Assembly: GCA_016648135.1 (NCBI GenBank)
Contig: JADDOH010000507.1
Location: forward strand, 27,792-91,791
Length of the DNA stretch: 64,000 bases
From: Agrypnia vestita
Lineage: Eukaryota > Arthropoda > Insecta > Trichoptera > Phryganeidae
Direction: 5' to 3'
Shown here: positions 34,690 to 45,944 of the stretch, piece by piece
Numbering within the stretch: position 1 is the first letter of the stretch
Layout of the letters: each line of letters begins with the position of its first letter
Notes under the pieces: generated by a model
The model's database searches: none
Told to the model about the DNA's origin: nothing
Seen by the model: the letters and a program-made list of their open reading frames with translations, nothing else
Position numbers and translations under genes: made by a program

Positions 34690-35480
34690 TTGTACTTTAT
34701 TTATAATTACAATACATGTAATTTTTAATGTAATATTTCGACCTGAGCGTGGTTTGAAATCTGTCGCAGCGTTAGCGGCATCCTTTGTCATAAGTATGTG
34801 GCCGTCTCATCGCGCTTATTCCTAGAATAATTAAAATAGAATTAAGGAAATGCAGTGGATAATCATATTCGTGGTTATCCACAATTATTGTATAGCCACC
34901 CCGCCCCGCTGAAGTTACCGACATTATTACGATTTTTCCGGTGGAAACGTGAATAATGAGGTTGCTTTCCTCGTCGTAGTATTAAAACCGGTTGGATATG
35001 TAATGTTACAGTCACTTGTAAAACTTTGATGCCAAAGCCGTACCGAATTCAATTTTCTCCGCCCAGATTAAGTATTCCTATTCCTCCTGGGGAAGGACTG
35101 AAAATCAATAGAAAAAATCGGTTTCCATTTGAGATCGGTTTCTGGTCTGAGGTCTGATTTGAGGCGAGAGCTGGTCAGGTATTTGGCTACCGCCCGCTCT
35201 GCACACTTTACACCAAATTATTATTTTTATCAATCAAGTTGTGGTTCGTGGTTTTGGTGCCGGAACTTCGCGGTCGCTTCCATCTAACTTCGAGGCTCGT
35301 ACGTTAATACTGAACCGGAACACAATTCTTACAACGGATACTGTTATTTCCGTAATTTAATAGTTATTTATTTGATTGAATGAAATAACAAAGTAATCAT
35401 CCTCAACTAAGACTCACTTGTTTGTTCCAGCTGTGAGACGCTCGCCTAGAGAAGCGGAAGTTAGAGAACCCAGCGGAGTC
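34690..35480. other. Non-coding stretch, no gene seen
   Basis: No domain or clear repeat end found. A GTGGATAATCATATTCGTGG / TTATCCAC imperfect hairpin lies near 34,856-34,885. Confidence 0.35.
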
Positions 35481-35560
35481 CTATTGCGAACAAGCTTTTA
35501 GCTTAGTTTGAAAATTGTAAGATGACGTGTACCTAATCCGTGTGCCTACATATGCTAATA
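35390..35560 (+). repeat. Possible SINE copy
   Basis: The segment from 35,490 (AAGCTTTTAGCTTAGTTTG then AAAATTGTAAGA) resembles the body of the SINE-like repeat at 41,215-41,400 (AGCGTTTAGCTTAATTCG). The head is not a recognisable tRNA. Confidence 0.3.
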
Positions 35561-35587
35561 TAATTTTGGCTTTTTGGAAATTTTTTA

Positions 35588-35735
35588 TTACTCCCTTTCG
35601 TAGCGTCGCCCGACCGAAGCCCAACGCGTACCTACGTAGGTTAAGCGAAAAAAAATGTTTCAACTAGTAAATGAGAAAGGGAGTATAATAAAAACTTGGT
35701 TTTTATGGGTTACTTTTTTTAATATTACCTCATAT
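35588..35735 (+). repeat. CTCCCTTT-family repeat, short copy
   Basis: Runs from ATTACTCCCTTTCGTAGCG to AAAGGGAGTATAATAAAAAC and then the shared tail TTGGTTTTTATGGGTTAC. The interior is much shorter (about 90 bp) than in the 42.7- and 56.1-kb copies. Confidence 0.5.
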
Positions 35736-36604
35736 TTAACTCATTTTAAAAATTTTCGCAAATTTTTCCATCTCAACGACTTCGGCCGTTCGTTTCTCAG
35801 TAGTCGCCGTCACAAGCGCTTCGGATCGGTAGTGACCTTGGACCTGGACGGCCCGTAGCGCCAAATGAGGGTGATGGAGCCCGCTGAGTTTCTCTTCAAC
35901 TCGCCATTTTATCATTCAAGTCGCTTCTAACAGTTGAATTATTTATCAATCGCCCTACTCCCGATGGATTATCTTTTCTGCCATGTGTGAACACTATTTA
36001 TAATCAAACGCGCAAACTCGAAAATGTTTCTCATTCCGCTTCAAGATTCTTAGATCAATTCTACATTACGATAACGATGAAATTAAATAAAGTACCCGAG
36101 AATATGTAAGTGCTTAATATAATAAATTCCAACATAAGGCTGTACAAATATCCCACTTATCAATGCGAAATTACATTTAATCCGACAAATGTGTATTTTG
36201 CTTTTAATTAAAGCGAGCAATTTTATGGTTGTTGATTCACTCTCAACGTGTTGCGTTTTCTAATGGCTATTTCAACATTTGTTTTCTACTTAAGTGGTCT
36301 CGTGGCAGCTTTGCTTCGTTAAGTGAGTGAGAATTTCCGTTGACAACGTGCGAAATAAATTACACACATTAAAAACATAACTCACCAAATTTAGAATACT
36401 TGTTGTTTTGAAAAATGATATTTGATTTTGGAATAATAAGAAAATAAGTTTGTAGGTATTTGGAAAATTTGTTTGTTATTAAGGTGCAAAGCTGTAGGCA
36501 GAAATACCCTCTCTGCCGGCGATATGGGGCCACATGCGCGGCCTCAAATCGTTCAGTGACAAAGGGTATTCGAAGTCCACTATTTCCAAAAAACCGATTT
36601 AACC

Positions 36605-37756
36605 GATTATCATTTGTTTTTTCCTCTATTGTTTTTTTCTTTGCGTCACTCAGTTTACAAAATGAAAAACTTGAAATATCGCGTTATTTACGAGTACGAG
36701 TTCCACCGTGGCACCAGTGCTGTAGAAACGGCTCGAAGGATTAATGATATGTATGGCGACGGTGCCGCAAAAGAAAACACAGTGCGTTTTTGGTTCCAAC
36801 GTTTTCGTTCTGGAAATTTCGACCTGCAGAACAAGCCCCGTGGACGGCCGGAGACCAAAGTTGATAATGAAGAATTGAAGGCTATTGTGGAAGCGGATCC
36901 ATCGCAAACCACATCCGAGTTAGCTACAGGCTGCGGTGTTAGTGATAAAACTGTTTTAATCCACTTGAAGCAAATTGGTAAGGTGAAAAAGCTTGAAAGG
37001 TGGGTACCTCACGAATTGAGTGAAGCAAATCAACAAACGCGCGTTGACTGCTGCGTTGCATTACTCAACCGGCACAATAATGAAGGGATTTTAAATCGAA
37101 TCATTACCTGTGATGAAAAGTGGATCCTGTACGATAATCGGAAACGCTCATCGCAATGGCTGAACCCTGCCGAACCAGCCAAACCATGCCCCAAGCGAAA
37201 ATTGACTCCAAAAAAGTTACTTGTGAGCGTTTGGTGGACTAGTGCTGGTGTCGTTCACTACAGCTTTCTTAAATCTGGCCAGACGATTACGGCAGATGTC
37301 TATTGTCAGCAACTGCAAACCATGATGGAAAAGCTAGCTGCTAAACAACCGAGGCTGGTTAATCGCTCTAGGCCACTGCTGCTTCATGATAACGCTAGAC
37401 CACACACTGCACAACAGACGGCTACCAAATTAGAGGAGCTTCAATTGGAATGTCTAAGACATCCACCGTACTCTCCGGACCTTGCCCCAACAGATTACCA
37501 TTTTTTTCGAAATTTGGATAACTTCTTGCAAAGGAAAAAATTCAACTCCGATGGGGCAGTCCAAACCGCCTTCAAAGATTTTATTGATTCCCGTCCGAAT
37601 GGTTTTTTTAGTAAAGGGATCGATGAACTACCTATGAGATGGCAAAAGTGCACAGATAGCAATGGTACATACTTTGATTAAATAAATATATTATAATAAA
37701 AAAAAATCGGCTTTATGTTCCTCCCATACTAAACGTCAATTTCATATGTAAGGACC
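36605..37756 (+). mobile_element. Mariner element, copy B, 5' end missing
   Basis: Homology to copies A and C begins near 36,605-36,611, about 120 bp inside the element, so the 5' terminal repeat is gone. The 3' terminal repeat (TTTCATATGTAAGGACC) is intact to 37,756 but is followed by AT rather than TA. The loss may reflect later deletion or abortive repair. Confidence 0.9.
36662..37681 (+). CDS. Mariner transposase, intact (copy B)
   Basis: 339 residues, close to the usual mariner length of about 345; the start is MKNLKYR, as in the other copies, not the in-frame ATG 16 codons upstream, which lies in AT-rich leader. Residues 1-50 hold the first helix-turn-helix; KPRGRP (58-63) is the linker; the second HTH lies around 70-110; WVPHEL is at 114-119. 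Catalytic triad D151 (CDEKW), D243 (HDNARPH) and D278 (PTDYHF), with exactly 34 residues between the last two: the DD34D signature of mariner. It binds terminal repeats and cuts and pastes them at TA. Without its own 5' end it cannot mobilise itself but could act in trans on copies A and C. Expression is unknown. Confidence 0.93.
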   Translation: MKNLKYRVIYEYEFHRGTSAVETARRINDMYGDGAAKENTVRFWFQRFRSGNFDLQNKPRGRPETKVDNEELKAIVEADPSQTTSELATGCGVSDKTVLIHLKQIGKVKKLERWVPHELSEANQQTRVDCCVALLNRHNNEGILNRIITCDEKWILYDNRKRSSQWLNPAEPAKPCPKRKLTPKKLLVSVWWTSAGVVHYSFLKSGQTITADVYCQQLQTMMEKLAAKQPRLVNRSRPLLLHDNARPHTAQQTATKLEELQLECLRHPPYSPDLAPTDYHFFRNLDNFLQRKKFNSDGAVQTAFKDFIDSRPNGFFSKGIDELPMRWQKCTDSNGTYFD

Positions 37757-37764
37757 ATTTATTT

Positions 37765-37994
37765 AATGTAGTATTTATCTTTATGAAATATGATTTTTCA
37801 AAAAAACACAAAATGTACACTGACCGATTAGTCAATCTTGTTTTTACTATACATACAAAATTACATGAAGCATGAAATTTTCCCTTAATGGGGAATTCAG
37901 CTACTGATTCAAAGTTTCCAGGGCATTAAATAAAAAGTTGTTGGTTGCCTCAAATATTGAATATTTTTCCTTTATTATAATTGTTTTTAATTAA
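37765..37994. other. Short non-coding stretch between mariner B and solo LTR
   Basis: AT-rich; no feature seen. Confidence 0.4.
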
Positions 37995-37999
37995 ATAAG

Positions 38000-38236
38000 T
38001 GTAATACTTTTGTTTCGGGATGAGGAAGCTCCAAGTAAAGACTTCATTCTCGTAAGTATTTATTCGGTAACAATAACGGGTTAGACAATCGTTTATACAG
38101 TAAGATGCGGTCTGGATAACAATGGTAGTAGAAAGAGAGCTTCGACTCGACATTCACGCGCCTTTTTATACATTCTCTCTCTCTGTCATGCAGTCTCTTT
38201 CTGGCGTCGCGACATACGTTCCTCAGATCTATTACA
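38000..38236 (-). mobile_element. Solo LTR (Ty3/gypsy-type) with 5-bp TSD
   Basis: 237 bp. On the minus strand it starts TGTAATA and ends TATTACA (short inverted ends, TG..CA). It contains a TATAAAAAGG promoter-like box and an AATAAA polyadenylation signal in the right order, and is flanked by the perfect 5-bp duplication ATAAG (37,995-37,999 and 38,237-38,241). No internal region, tRNA-primer site or second LTR adjoins, so it is a product of LTR-LTR recombination. The superfamily is inferred from the 5-bp duplication. Confidence 0.8.
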
Positions 38237-38388
38237 ATAAGTTTTACATAAATATTAATCCCCTGCTCTTACAACATCGTTATAATATTCTAAGACAAAA
38301 TAGACTGAACGTGTGTTTCGTCATAGAACATCGAGACATTTGTCAAATTTAATATCATCACGTCCAAATTGACGAAGTGTGCCGTTTT

Positions 38389-38830
38389 ATACGGCGCGTC
38401 TCATAATCAGTAGCAAAAGTTGCGAGGGAGTCTTCTTAATGCAATTTTGAATAGATAATATTCTTTACACTTTGGGTGAAATATTAACGATTACGGAGAT
38501 AAGCAACATCAGAATTTGCATTTTTTTTCAATATTTTTACTTATTTTCAGTAAAACATTGGACTATAACTATTGTATGAAATATTAAAAATCTATTCACT
38601 TTGATACAAGTCAAATAAAATTGTTAGTTCCTTGGAAATTTGAAAAAAAAATTGTAAGGTTTCCAACATTTTACAGAAAATAAATCAAAAATATATTATT
38701 TTAAATGCAAACTTAGATGTTACCTATCTCCCTTACTCTATACATTTCACCCAAAGTGTATATAATATTTTGTATTCAAAATTGAATAAAGAACATTCCT
38801 CGTTATGCTACTAGCTACGAGACACTATAT
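38389..38830. mobile_element. Foldback element related to the TATACAGGG family
   Basis: Outer ends pair as GCGTCTCATAA..AGTAGCA and TGCTACTAGCTACGAGAC; inner arms share CTTTGGGTGAAAT / ATTTCACCCAAAG and a TTGCATTTTTTTTCAATATT block with the foldback at 12,101-12,631. No coding. Confidence 0.6.
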
Positions 38831-38839
38831 ATATAATGG

Positions 38840-39440
38840 CGATCAAATAACGCAAACAATCAAAATCAGAGAAGAGTCATAATTCTTGTAACTAAAACAT
38901 TTTTTTGAATTTAAAAATCGCTTTACGAATATTAAAAATTTATCAGAAAAACAGTTTTTATACTCGATTTTTCAAAACCGACAAACCTTAGAAAATACTA
39001 TTAAAATGATAACTTTCATCTGGGTCGTATATTTTCTGATGTAAACGCTTACCTATTTTCGTATCGGTCAAATTTTTGAACATGCTCCAACCGATTTTAA
39101 AGTCGTAATGCATGTCAAAAAAAAAACTTTTTGGTGTATATTTGTTAAAAATTTAATAAATTTCATTTCGATATAGCCCAAAATGAATTAAACATCGCTC
39201 AGAAATATCGAAGTTGCTCGGCGATTAGATTAGAATTTTTAGAAGCAAAAAAACTCTCAATATTTGAAATAAAATATTAGTAAATGATAATGAAAAATAT
39301 TATATTAATTGGATTAACTGTCACAATAATCAATATGGCGCTTTTGTCACATTTTTTAAATATTTTTTTTTAATAGATAATATATATGATTTCTTTTAAA
39401 ACAATGATAATTAGAAAATATTAACACAAGAATCTTAATT
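38840..39440. other. AT-rich non-coding stretch
   Basis: No gene or clear element end seen. Confidence 0.4.
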
Positions 39441-40330
39441 ATAAAAATAATTAAGATTCTTGTGTGTGGTGAGGGATGATCGCTAACAATCATATTGGTA
39501 GCGTGATTTAATTTTTCAAAAAAACTAACCCATAAAAACCAAGTTTTTACTATACTCCCTTTCTTTGTAAAATATAACAATAATTAAAAACGAATTAAAA
39601 CATATAACATAACACTAAACTTACAGAAATTTAATATATTTCTAAAATGTCAGATGCTTTGAGATATCAAGATTTTGATAGATTCAATTATCATCAATAT
39701 CGTACCTTTTTTTAATTTCCAGCGTCAAATGATTTAGTCAGAATCAGATTTGAGTAATGTAGAATTCTTCAAAACTAAGCAGAAATCTAAAAGAAATAAA
39801 TTATTATTTGATTTTTTCCCAAAAAGCCCAATTTTGCTGTCATCTGTGAACCAATTGTTTTGTAAATTTTCGAAATTCGTAGTGATGTACCTATTATACC
39901 GACGGAGTAATTCAAATTTAGAAAATATTCCGCGACGTTATCGGGCCGCCGCGCTGTTGCTAATCAAACTTTTCTAATGATTCCAATTTGAAAAAACCAA
40001 TAAAATTTCTAAAAATCCGAAATTATACGATAATTATTAATTTTTTTTAACGAAAATTTGATAGATCTTCTTGATCGTCGCCACGAGTCTACTTGCCAAG
40101 TTTCAGCTCGATTGGATCACGGGAAAAGGGTCAAAAATCGATCCAAAGTTTTTTTTGATGGCAAGCAAGCAGACACCACGAGTTAATATAAAGGGAGTAA
40201 CAATGAAAATCGGGTAATATACTATTTATCTAATTTATCGAAAAATTTTGAATAAGCAGCCAAAAATAGAATAAATTCAATCACAAAAGCCAACTCTACA
40301 ATAAATGAGAAACAATTCAGGTTCACCGGA
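39440..40330 (-). mobile_element. CTCCCTTT-family element inserted in an older repeat
   Basis: Minus-strand copy of the family seen at 42,671-43,005 and 56,076-56,640: ACTCCCTTTCTTTG near 39,551 and AAAGGGAGT near 40,190, with the shared GATCGATTTTTGACCC (reverse) and CCGCGACGTTATCGGGCCG segments inside. On both sides lies the older repeat also found uninterrupted at 13,700-13,920. Confidence 0.6.
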
Positions 40331-40920
40331 GGAATATGCACACAAGACGCAACCGCAAAACATCCACCATTATACAAAGTAATTTGGACAAAGCAAGTAT
40401 GTAATTGCATAATTGTAATCTTCATCGGTTCGAAGGAAGTACTCGACAGTATCTCCCACGAACAACTCGTACCAGAACCAGAAGAAAACGGGATTGACCA
40501 CATAGCCCCAAACACATATAAAGCCACTCAACGAAAACGAATTTAAGAGAGAAAATACCCGAATTTACGGGAATATTATTAGTGCCATGCCTTTGTAGCC
40601 ATGATACTGGCTTTCCACACAGAGGGATCAGGAATCGATTCTCGATGAAGTCACGATAAATAAATTTACTCTCAAGTTTGGGTGTTTTCGATATGTTTTT
40701 AGAAATGTTAATTTATTTCTCCTACACAGAGCTGAAGAGGATCGCCGGAGACCGAATGGAATGGAGATAGAGATGTGCTTTGCTGCAAACCAATCCCATG
40801 GATTGAAACCCAGGAAGGAAGAAAGATATGTTCTGCTTAAGTAATTGGGCCTCTTGGCTCGTTGAAGCGGATAAAATAAAAATAAATGCGTGGTGAACAC
40901 TAATGGCGAGAACAGCTGGT
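40275..40920 (+). other. Unidentified coding-like stretch
   Basis: One plus-strand frame stays open for about 88 codons (40,275-40,543) with a fairly balanced composition (GGICTQDATAKHPPLY, EQLVPEPEENGIDHIAPN), then breaks. I do not recognise the family. A decayed transposon gene is the simplest reading; an exon of a host gene is not excluded. Confidence 0.25.
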
Positions 40921-41085
40921 CGAGTGATAGACGAAGACTGGGAGTTATGTAACTAAGTAGGTGAATGATCCATCATCGACGATGACAAAATTATTTATTG
41001 GAACGTAAATTATCCATATAGCAATTTAATAATTATTGTTGTATTGCTTTTAGTGTCTCGACACGAATGAACATAAATACATTCA

Positions 41086-41093
<8 letters not shown>

Positions 41094-41120
<27 letters not shown>

Positions 41121-41130
41121 TAATAATACT
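41094..41130. repeat. (TAA)n microsatellite
   Basis: About ten TAA units with one CAA interruption, followed by TACTATATATTG. Confidence 0.85.
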
Positions 41131-41214
41131 ATATATTGTGTATGAATGGAAATAAAATTAAAATTTTAAATACTGATTTCCATGCATATTCTAGTAGATG
41201 TAAAATAATTAAAT

Positions 41215-41400
41215 ATTTTAAGAGTAGCTTGTTGGTCTTGTGGTTAGGACTCTTGCCTCGTGATCCAAAGGTTGCAGCAACAAGCAAGTTAGTCTTATTT
41301 TCATAGCACAAGCGTTTAGCTTAATTCGAAAATAGTAAGAATATTGATGTGACACGATTTCCGTGTTCGCATTTCTATTTAAAAAAAAAAATCGGAAGAA
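41215..41400 (+). repeat. tRNA-derived SINE-like repeat
   Basis: The head TTGGTCTTGTGGTTAGGAC and CTTGCCTCGTGATCCAAAGG looks like a tRNA 5' half with an A box; the B box appears deleted. The body (AGCGTTTAGCTTAATTCG) also occurs near 35,495, and it ends close to an A run at 41,384. Confidence 0.5.
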
Positions 41401-41774
41401 TATCATATATACATTATAAAAGAACATTGTTAATACTCTACTTTAAAATATAGAGATATCACGACCAGCTGCCAAACCTATTTATCCTAACTAGTTGAGA
41501 AAAGACTACAGATATCTCTAGCATAGACCAATTAAAAATATGCGGAAGGAAAATTCGAACATATATATAGAACTTTCAAATTTTAATGTTCTTACAATGG
41601 AATTGGTGAACGTTGCATTGTTTAGAGCGATCACTTTAGCCAACTCATATAGGCTGTAAGCCCTGAGCTATCGTATAAGAGACTTATAGAAGTCTCTAGC
41701 AATTATAGAATTTATCTTAATAAATTCATTCGTATACTTTAAAGTTGCGTTGCAAAAATAATTTCGTATCATGC

Positions 41775-41925
41775 GACGGTCCAGCGTGTGACGTCACTTG
41801 ACCTAAGCGACGCGGCTCGTATTCGCTGCGACGCGACGCGACGCGACGCTTGCGTATGATTGTGGGGCGGTGATCTCGACTGGGTCAAATGACGTCACAG
41901 GCGGCACGGGCCACAGTCGTATATA
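41775..41925. promoter_or_regulatory. GC-rich island with two TGACGTCA sites
   Basis: Palindromic CRE-type octamers TGACGTCA at 41,789-41,796 and 41,890-41,897 flank a CGACG pentamer run (41,828-41,852). It sits in AT-rich DNA with no gene recognised nearby. Possible promoter or CpG-type island; function inferred only. Confidence 0.3.
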
Positions 41926-42322
41926 CGTAAACTTAAATAATCTATTTCTCATTTTTTTAAACATTTCGTAATTTATTTCACTGATTTATTAGTCTTTATC
42001 TTTATTTTAATTCTATTGAGTTAAATATAGTACTATCAACATCATGAAACTTCCGCATTGTACATCAGTGCAGCAGCCCAGCCGGGCCAACACGCAACGG
42101 TCGGATTATACGTGTTGAGCATCCACGTCCGCGGCCGTGTACACGATGGCCGCGGTAATTAGACTCGGATTTATTTCATCGCAACACCTTATCAAACCCA
42201 AGATAGCAATGTTTATATTTAGCAATATTTGAAGAAATAAATAGCGATCATGTGATGGATACTTACTTTAATTTATTTTAATATATTCCAGATTCTACAA
42301 ATTTCCAGGCGCGGAGCTCCGC

Positions 42323-42632
42323 ATTGCTCCGAATTATTAACATACAGCACAGCAAATAGACGAGTGTCAAGAACCAACACGATCTATCCACCCATTGACA
42401 TGCTTTATGAGAGAAGAGGCGAGGAAATATTCCTGGAAGGTTTATCAGGGGAATACAACCTTAGTACTCACATGTAGATTGCTCCGAATTATTAACATAC
42501 AGCACAGCAAATAGACGAGTGTCAAGAACCAACACGATCTATCCACCCATTGACATGCTTTATGAGAGAAGAGGCGAGGAAATATTCCTGGAAGGTTTAT
42601 CAGGGGAATACAACCTTAGTACTCACATGTAG
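42323..42632. repeat. Perfect 155-bp tandem duplication
   Basis: Two head-to-tail copies (42,323-42,477 and 42,478-42,632) appear identical by eye, starting ATTGCTCCGAATTATT and ending CTCACATGTAG. The unit has no clear coding sense. It is either a very recent duplication or an assembly artefact. Confidence 0.9.
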
Positions 42633-42670
42633 ATGCTAAATATAGCAATTCCATTGACTTGTGTATATTT

Positions 42671-43005
42671 CTACTCCCTTTCATTTAACGCGTAGCGTCT
42701 GCTTGCTTGCTTGTCTGATGAAAAAACTTTGGATCGATTTTTAACCCTTTTCCCGTGATTGAATCGAGCTGAATCTTTGCAGGCAGACTCGTGGCGACGA
42801 TAAAAATGATTTAACAAATTTTCGTTTTAAAAAAATTAATAATTATAGTATAATTTTGGATTTTTAGAAATTTTAATGGTTGTTTGAAATTGGAATCATT
42901 CAATATATGGTAATTAGACCGACGCGTGTATACCCACGAAACCTTCATTCAAAGCGAAAGGGAGTATTGTAAAAACTTGGTTTTTATGGGTTAGTTTTTT
43001 AAGGC
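42671..43005 (+). repeat. CTCCCTTT-family repeat copy
   Basis: Runs from TACTCCCTTTCATTTAACG through GCGTCTGCTTGCTTGCTTG, GGATCGATTTTTAACCC and GACTCGTGGCGACGAT to AAAGGGAGTATTGTAAAAAC and TTGGTTTTTATGGGTTAG. It is internally shorter than the 56-kb copy. Confidence 0.65.
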
Positions 43006-43299
43006 ATCAAAATGCAGCATGCCAGGTTCAAAATAAGTAAATAAAACTGAGGACACTTTGTTATCCATTATTAGAGCTGTTAGAATTGCGTTTAATCCAT
43101 AAATAAGACAATTTGAAAACTGTGATTAACGATACTGTCAGGTACGGCATACTCCAATAGAAAATCGCAAATAAAGGAACGTTTCCTTCACCTTCGCAGA
43201 GCAATCAAGAAATCGCTGCATCATCGTAGGACCTTATATAACCGAATCACATTTTCACTTAATTAGGTGTCTTAGGAAAAGAAGACTTGTCCCACGGTG

Positions 43300-43306
43300 A
43301 AAATTA

Positions 43307-43338
<32 letters not shown>

Positions 43339-43600
43339 CATTTCTTGGTCTTCTTACAGTCATATAATTAATAAGTCTTGAAAAAAAAACAATTATCGAT
43401 GTACAGAGCCTTGGGCCAATTACAAGAAAACACATATATACAAGAATATTATACCAGGATCGATAAAAAAATAAGGAAAAACAATATGTGAGTTTGTGTG
43501 AATATGTGTATTTGGGTGATTTTATGTGTCCGTGTGTGTATGCGTTTTTATGTGTACGTGTGTGTGTTCACAAGTGTGCGAAGAAAAATGTCATCGCGCG
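43300..43600. repeat. Low-complexity block (TA, poly-T, TG-rich)
   Basis: (TA)n at about 43,304-43,322 followed by a T run, then further on a TGTG-rich segment at 43,490-43,580. No coding. Confidence 0.7.
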
Positions 43601-43745
43601 AGTTTATACGTAAGGGATTTTGTAAACTGCTCAAAACTTAAATATAAAATATCGAGATCTGCAAAGGCCGTGTCATAGGTATCTAGAACTCTGTTAATAA
43701 TACAGTTTTTACCGTAGTTTGTTCTGGTGGTGGTTTTAAGTGGTG
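43600..43745 (-). pseudogene. Possible Jockey-like C-terminal fragment
   Basis: The minus strand encodes RLTPLKTTTRTNYGKNCIIN and RVLDTYDTAFADLDILYL, which resembles the 'R+.YG....I.R....Y+' C-terminal block of Jockey-type ORF2. Weak match. Confidence 0.35.
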
Positions 43746-43749
43746 TTAG

Positions 43750-45000
43750 TCTCATTATTTTATTATATTACTAATGCAAGTATTTATTTCTACGATTTTC
43801 TATCGCCGTTTCACGCACCGTTGCTCTTTCACAAGCCTCGAATAAATGTTATTTAATTTCTGTTTACGTATCTTTCTGATCCCTTACACACAATCTTGAA
43901 GCATTTTCTTGCATTGTTATCAGGCAAAGTTGTTATATTTGTTTTTTTTTTTACCATAGTGACGCAAAATAATTTTGCAACATTTTTTTAATATTCCAAC
44001 TATGGAAAATATGTATAATTATTTATATTCATTTTTTTTTATTCAAGTTTATCATTAATTCTATATTGATTAACCGGTCGGATGCCGGCCGTACGTAACG
44101 CGCAATTTCGCGCACGATTACTGTTTTTAGCCACTTTTTTGTGATGGTTATATTCATGTAAAAATCAAAAATAATCGCTAAGAAGTTGCAGATTCTAGTT
44201 TCTCAATATACAGACTTCAATGATTACGTATATTTCAATAATTACTTATACAATAATTACTTATTCATTAATTTTGAAAATAAGTAGCGAAATTCACTGT
44301 CAGAAATGAACGCACATGTTTATCGAATAAAACCATGGAAGCAATTACACTAAAGATATTGTATTTCAATATTTTCGTTCTTAATATATCAAAGAATATA
44401 AATATACTTAATTTTAACCTTAGAGTATATTTTAAAACTTTTTTATTAAAAAAAAATACTTTTTTTAACAGATAAATAACACAACTAATGCGCGGTTCGA
44501 TGACGACATTTGCAACGATTTTTTGTCCGATTTACGCGGCAAATGAGGTTACCTGCCAAGTAGAACTCGTTCATTCATTCAAAAACTTGAGATACAACCA
44601 ATTATAAGCTTTAGAAACCCGTAAACGCAGGTAAAATAGGCCGAATTCGCATACGTGTCTCTCCGCTCCGGCACATAGAAGGTACAAAAGTTTATGCGCA
44701 GATCTGCTCTCCGGCACCCGACCGGTTAACGGTTTAATTTGCATTTATGAAAGCATCGGCGCAGGACATCGGTCTGAAGTCTGAAGCTATCATCATCAGT
44801 CAACCAACAACCTGCGCGTTTAGAGATGTTTAACACAAACATTTAGTGGCAGCTGAATACAGTGAGAGTGCACGTCCATACTATGACAGATGTGTTAAAC
44901 AAACAGTGTTTCCTAAATTTGAAATAGACGAAATCTTATATTTGCAGTATTTTTTTGGTACTATTTATTTGCTTTTGCACTGGATATACAAGAAATTGTT
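43750..45000. other. AT-rich non-coding stretch
   Basis: No gene, repeat boundary or RNA recognised. Confidence 0.4.
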
Positions 45001-45009
45001 GTATAAATA

Positions 45010-45140
45010 TACGTTCTTAGGTTTTCACGGCCATTCAGAATCTTCTATGTATAGTTTTCTGAGATATTTTGCCGTGTATATGTGACCTCTCTGATCGAGG
45101 TTTCGGATCCCTTTGCAGGGTCCATCATCAGGGCTGATGT
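45010..45140 (-). repeat. Penelope-type terminal fragment
   Basis: Reverse strand reads CATCAGCCCTGATGATGGAC, CCTGCAAAGGGATCCGAAAC and GGCCGTGAAAACCTAAGAAC. A 'G-A-GGACC...CCGAAAC' end of this kind is typical of Penelope-like terminal repeats. Relatives lie at 30,485-30,560 and 45,756-45,960. Confidence 0.4.
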
Positions 45141-45785
45141 GATAGTGTGTTGTGTGTGTTGAATGTAGGTTAAGTTTTGCCTTAAGTGTTATGTTATGTT
45201 ATGTTAAATATGTATCAAGTGGACTGTGAATGGTACCCACCGCTTACCCAGGACCGTTCTAAGAGCAAAAGCTTCCATGCCGGTCATACTCATTCGTCTC
45301 CTGGTTGACATTTTTTTCAACTAACAAGCAGGACCGTGCACCGCACCTTTCGTATAAACTGTTGCGAAGCGGCACGGCCGATAGAACAAAGCCACTCACT
45401 CTCCCCGCCTTAAGATAAAGTTTTTATTTAAAAGAAAAAATTAATAAATACATATCATTATACATAAAGAAACATAGTAATATATAGTAATAAAATACAA
45501 TAAGAAGCAGGGTAATGTTAAATACACACTTTAATTTTTATTTTCTTTTACTTATATTTGTTTTGTCACTATGGTTGTTAGCTTACTTACGGTTACTTTA
45601 TGCTCTTTATATTATTCTATAACATGTATACCTACTGTTTTCTTTCTACCACGTGGACACACTATTAATGACCTGGATGATGTTTAAATATCTTGACTTC
45701 TTATTCTCAGTTACGTTCTTGGGGAGCAGTCAAAACTATTCAGCGCCTTAAGAATGTTCTTAGGTTTTCACGGCCACTCAGAATC

Positions 45786-45937
45786 TTCAAGTTTGTGTTT
45801 ACTGGGGTATTATGCCGTGTTGTTACGACCTTTCGGGCCGACACATCAGCCCTGATGGACCCTGCAATGGGAGCCGAATCGTCGGCCCGAAAGGTCGTAA
45901 CAACACGGCATAATACCCCAGTAAACACAAACTTGAA
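45786..45937. repeat. Perfect inverted repeat, 57-bp arms
   Basis: Arms 45,786-45,842 and 45,881-45,937 are exact reverse complements around a 38-bp loop that itself contains CATCAGCCCTGATGG. It belongs to the repeat family at 45,010-45,140. It would form a long hairpin in RNA or a cruciform in DNA. Confidence 0.95.
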
Positions 45938-45944
45938 TATCCGG

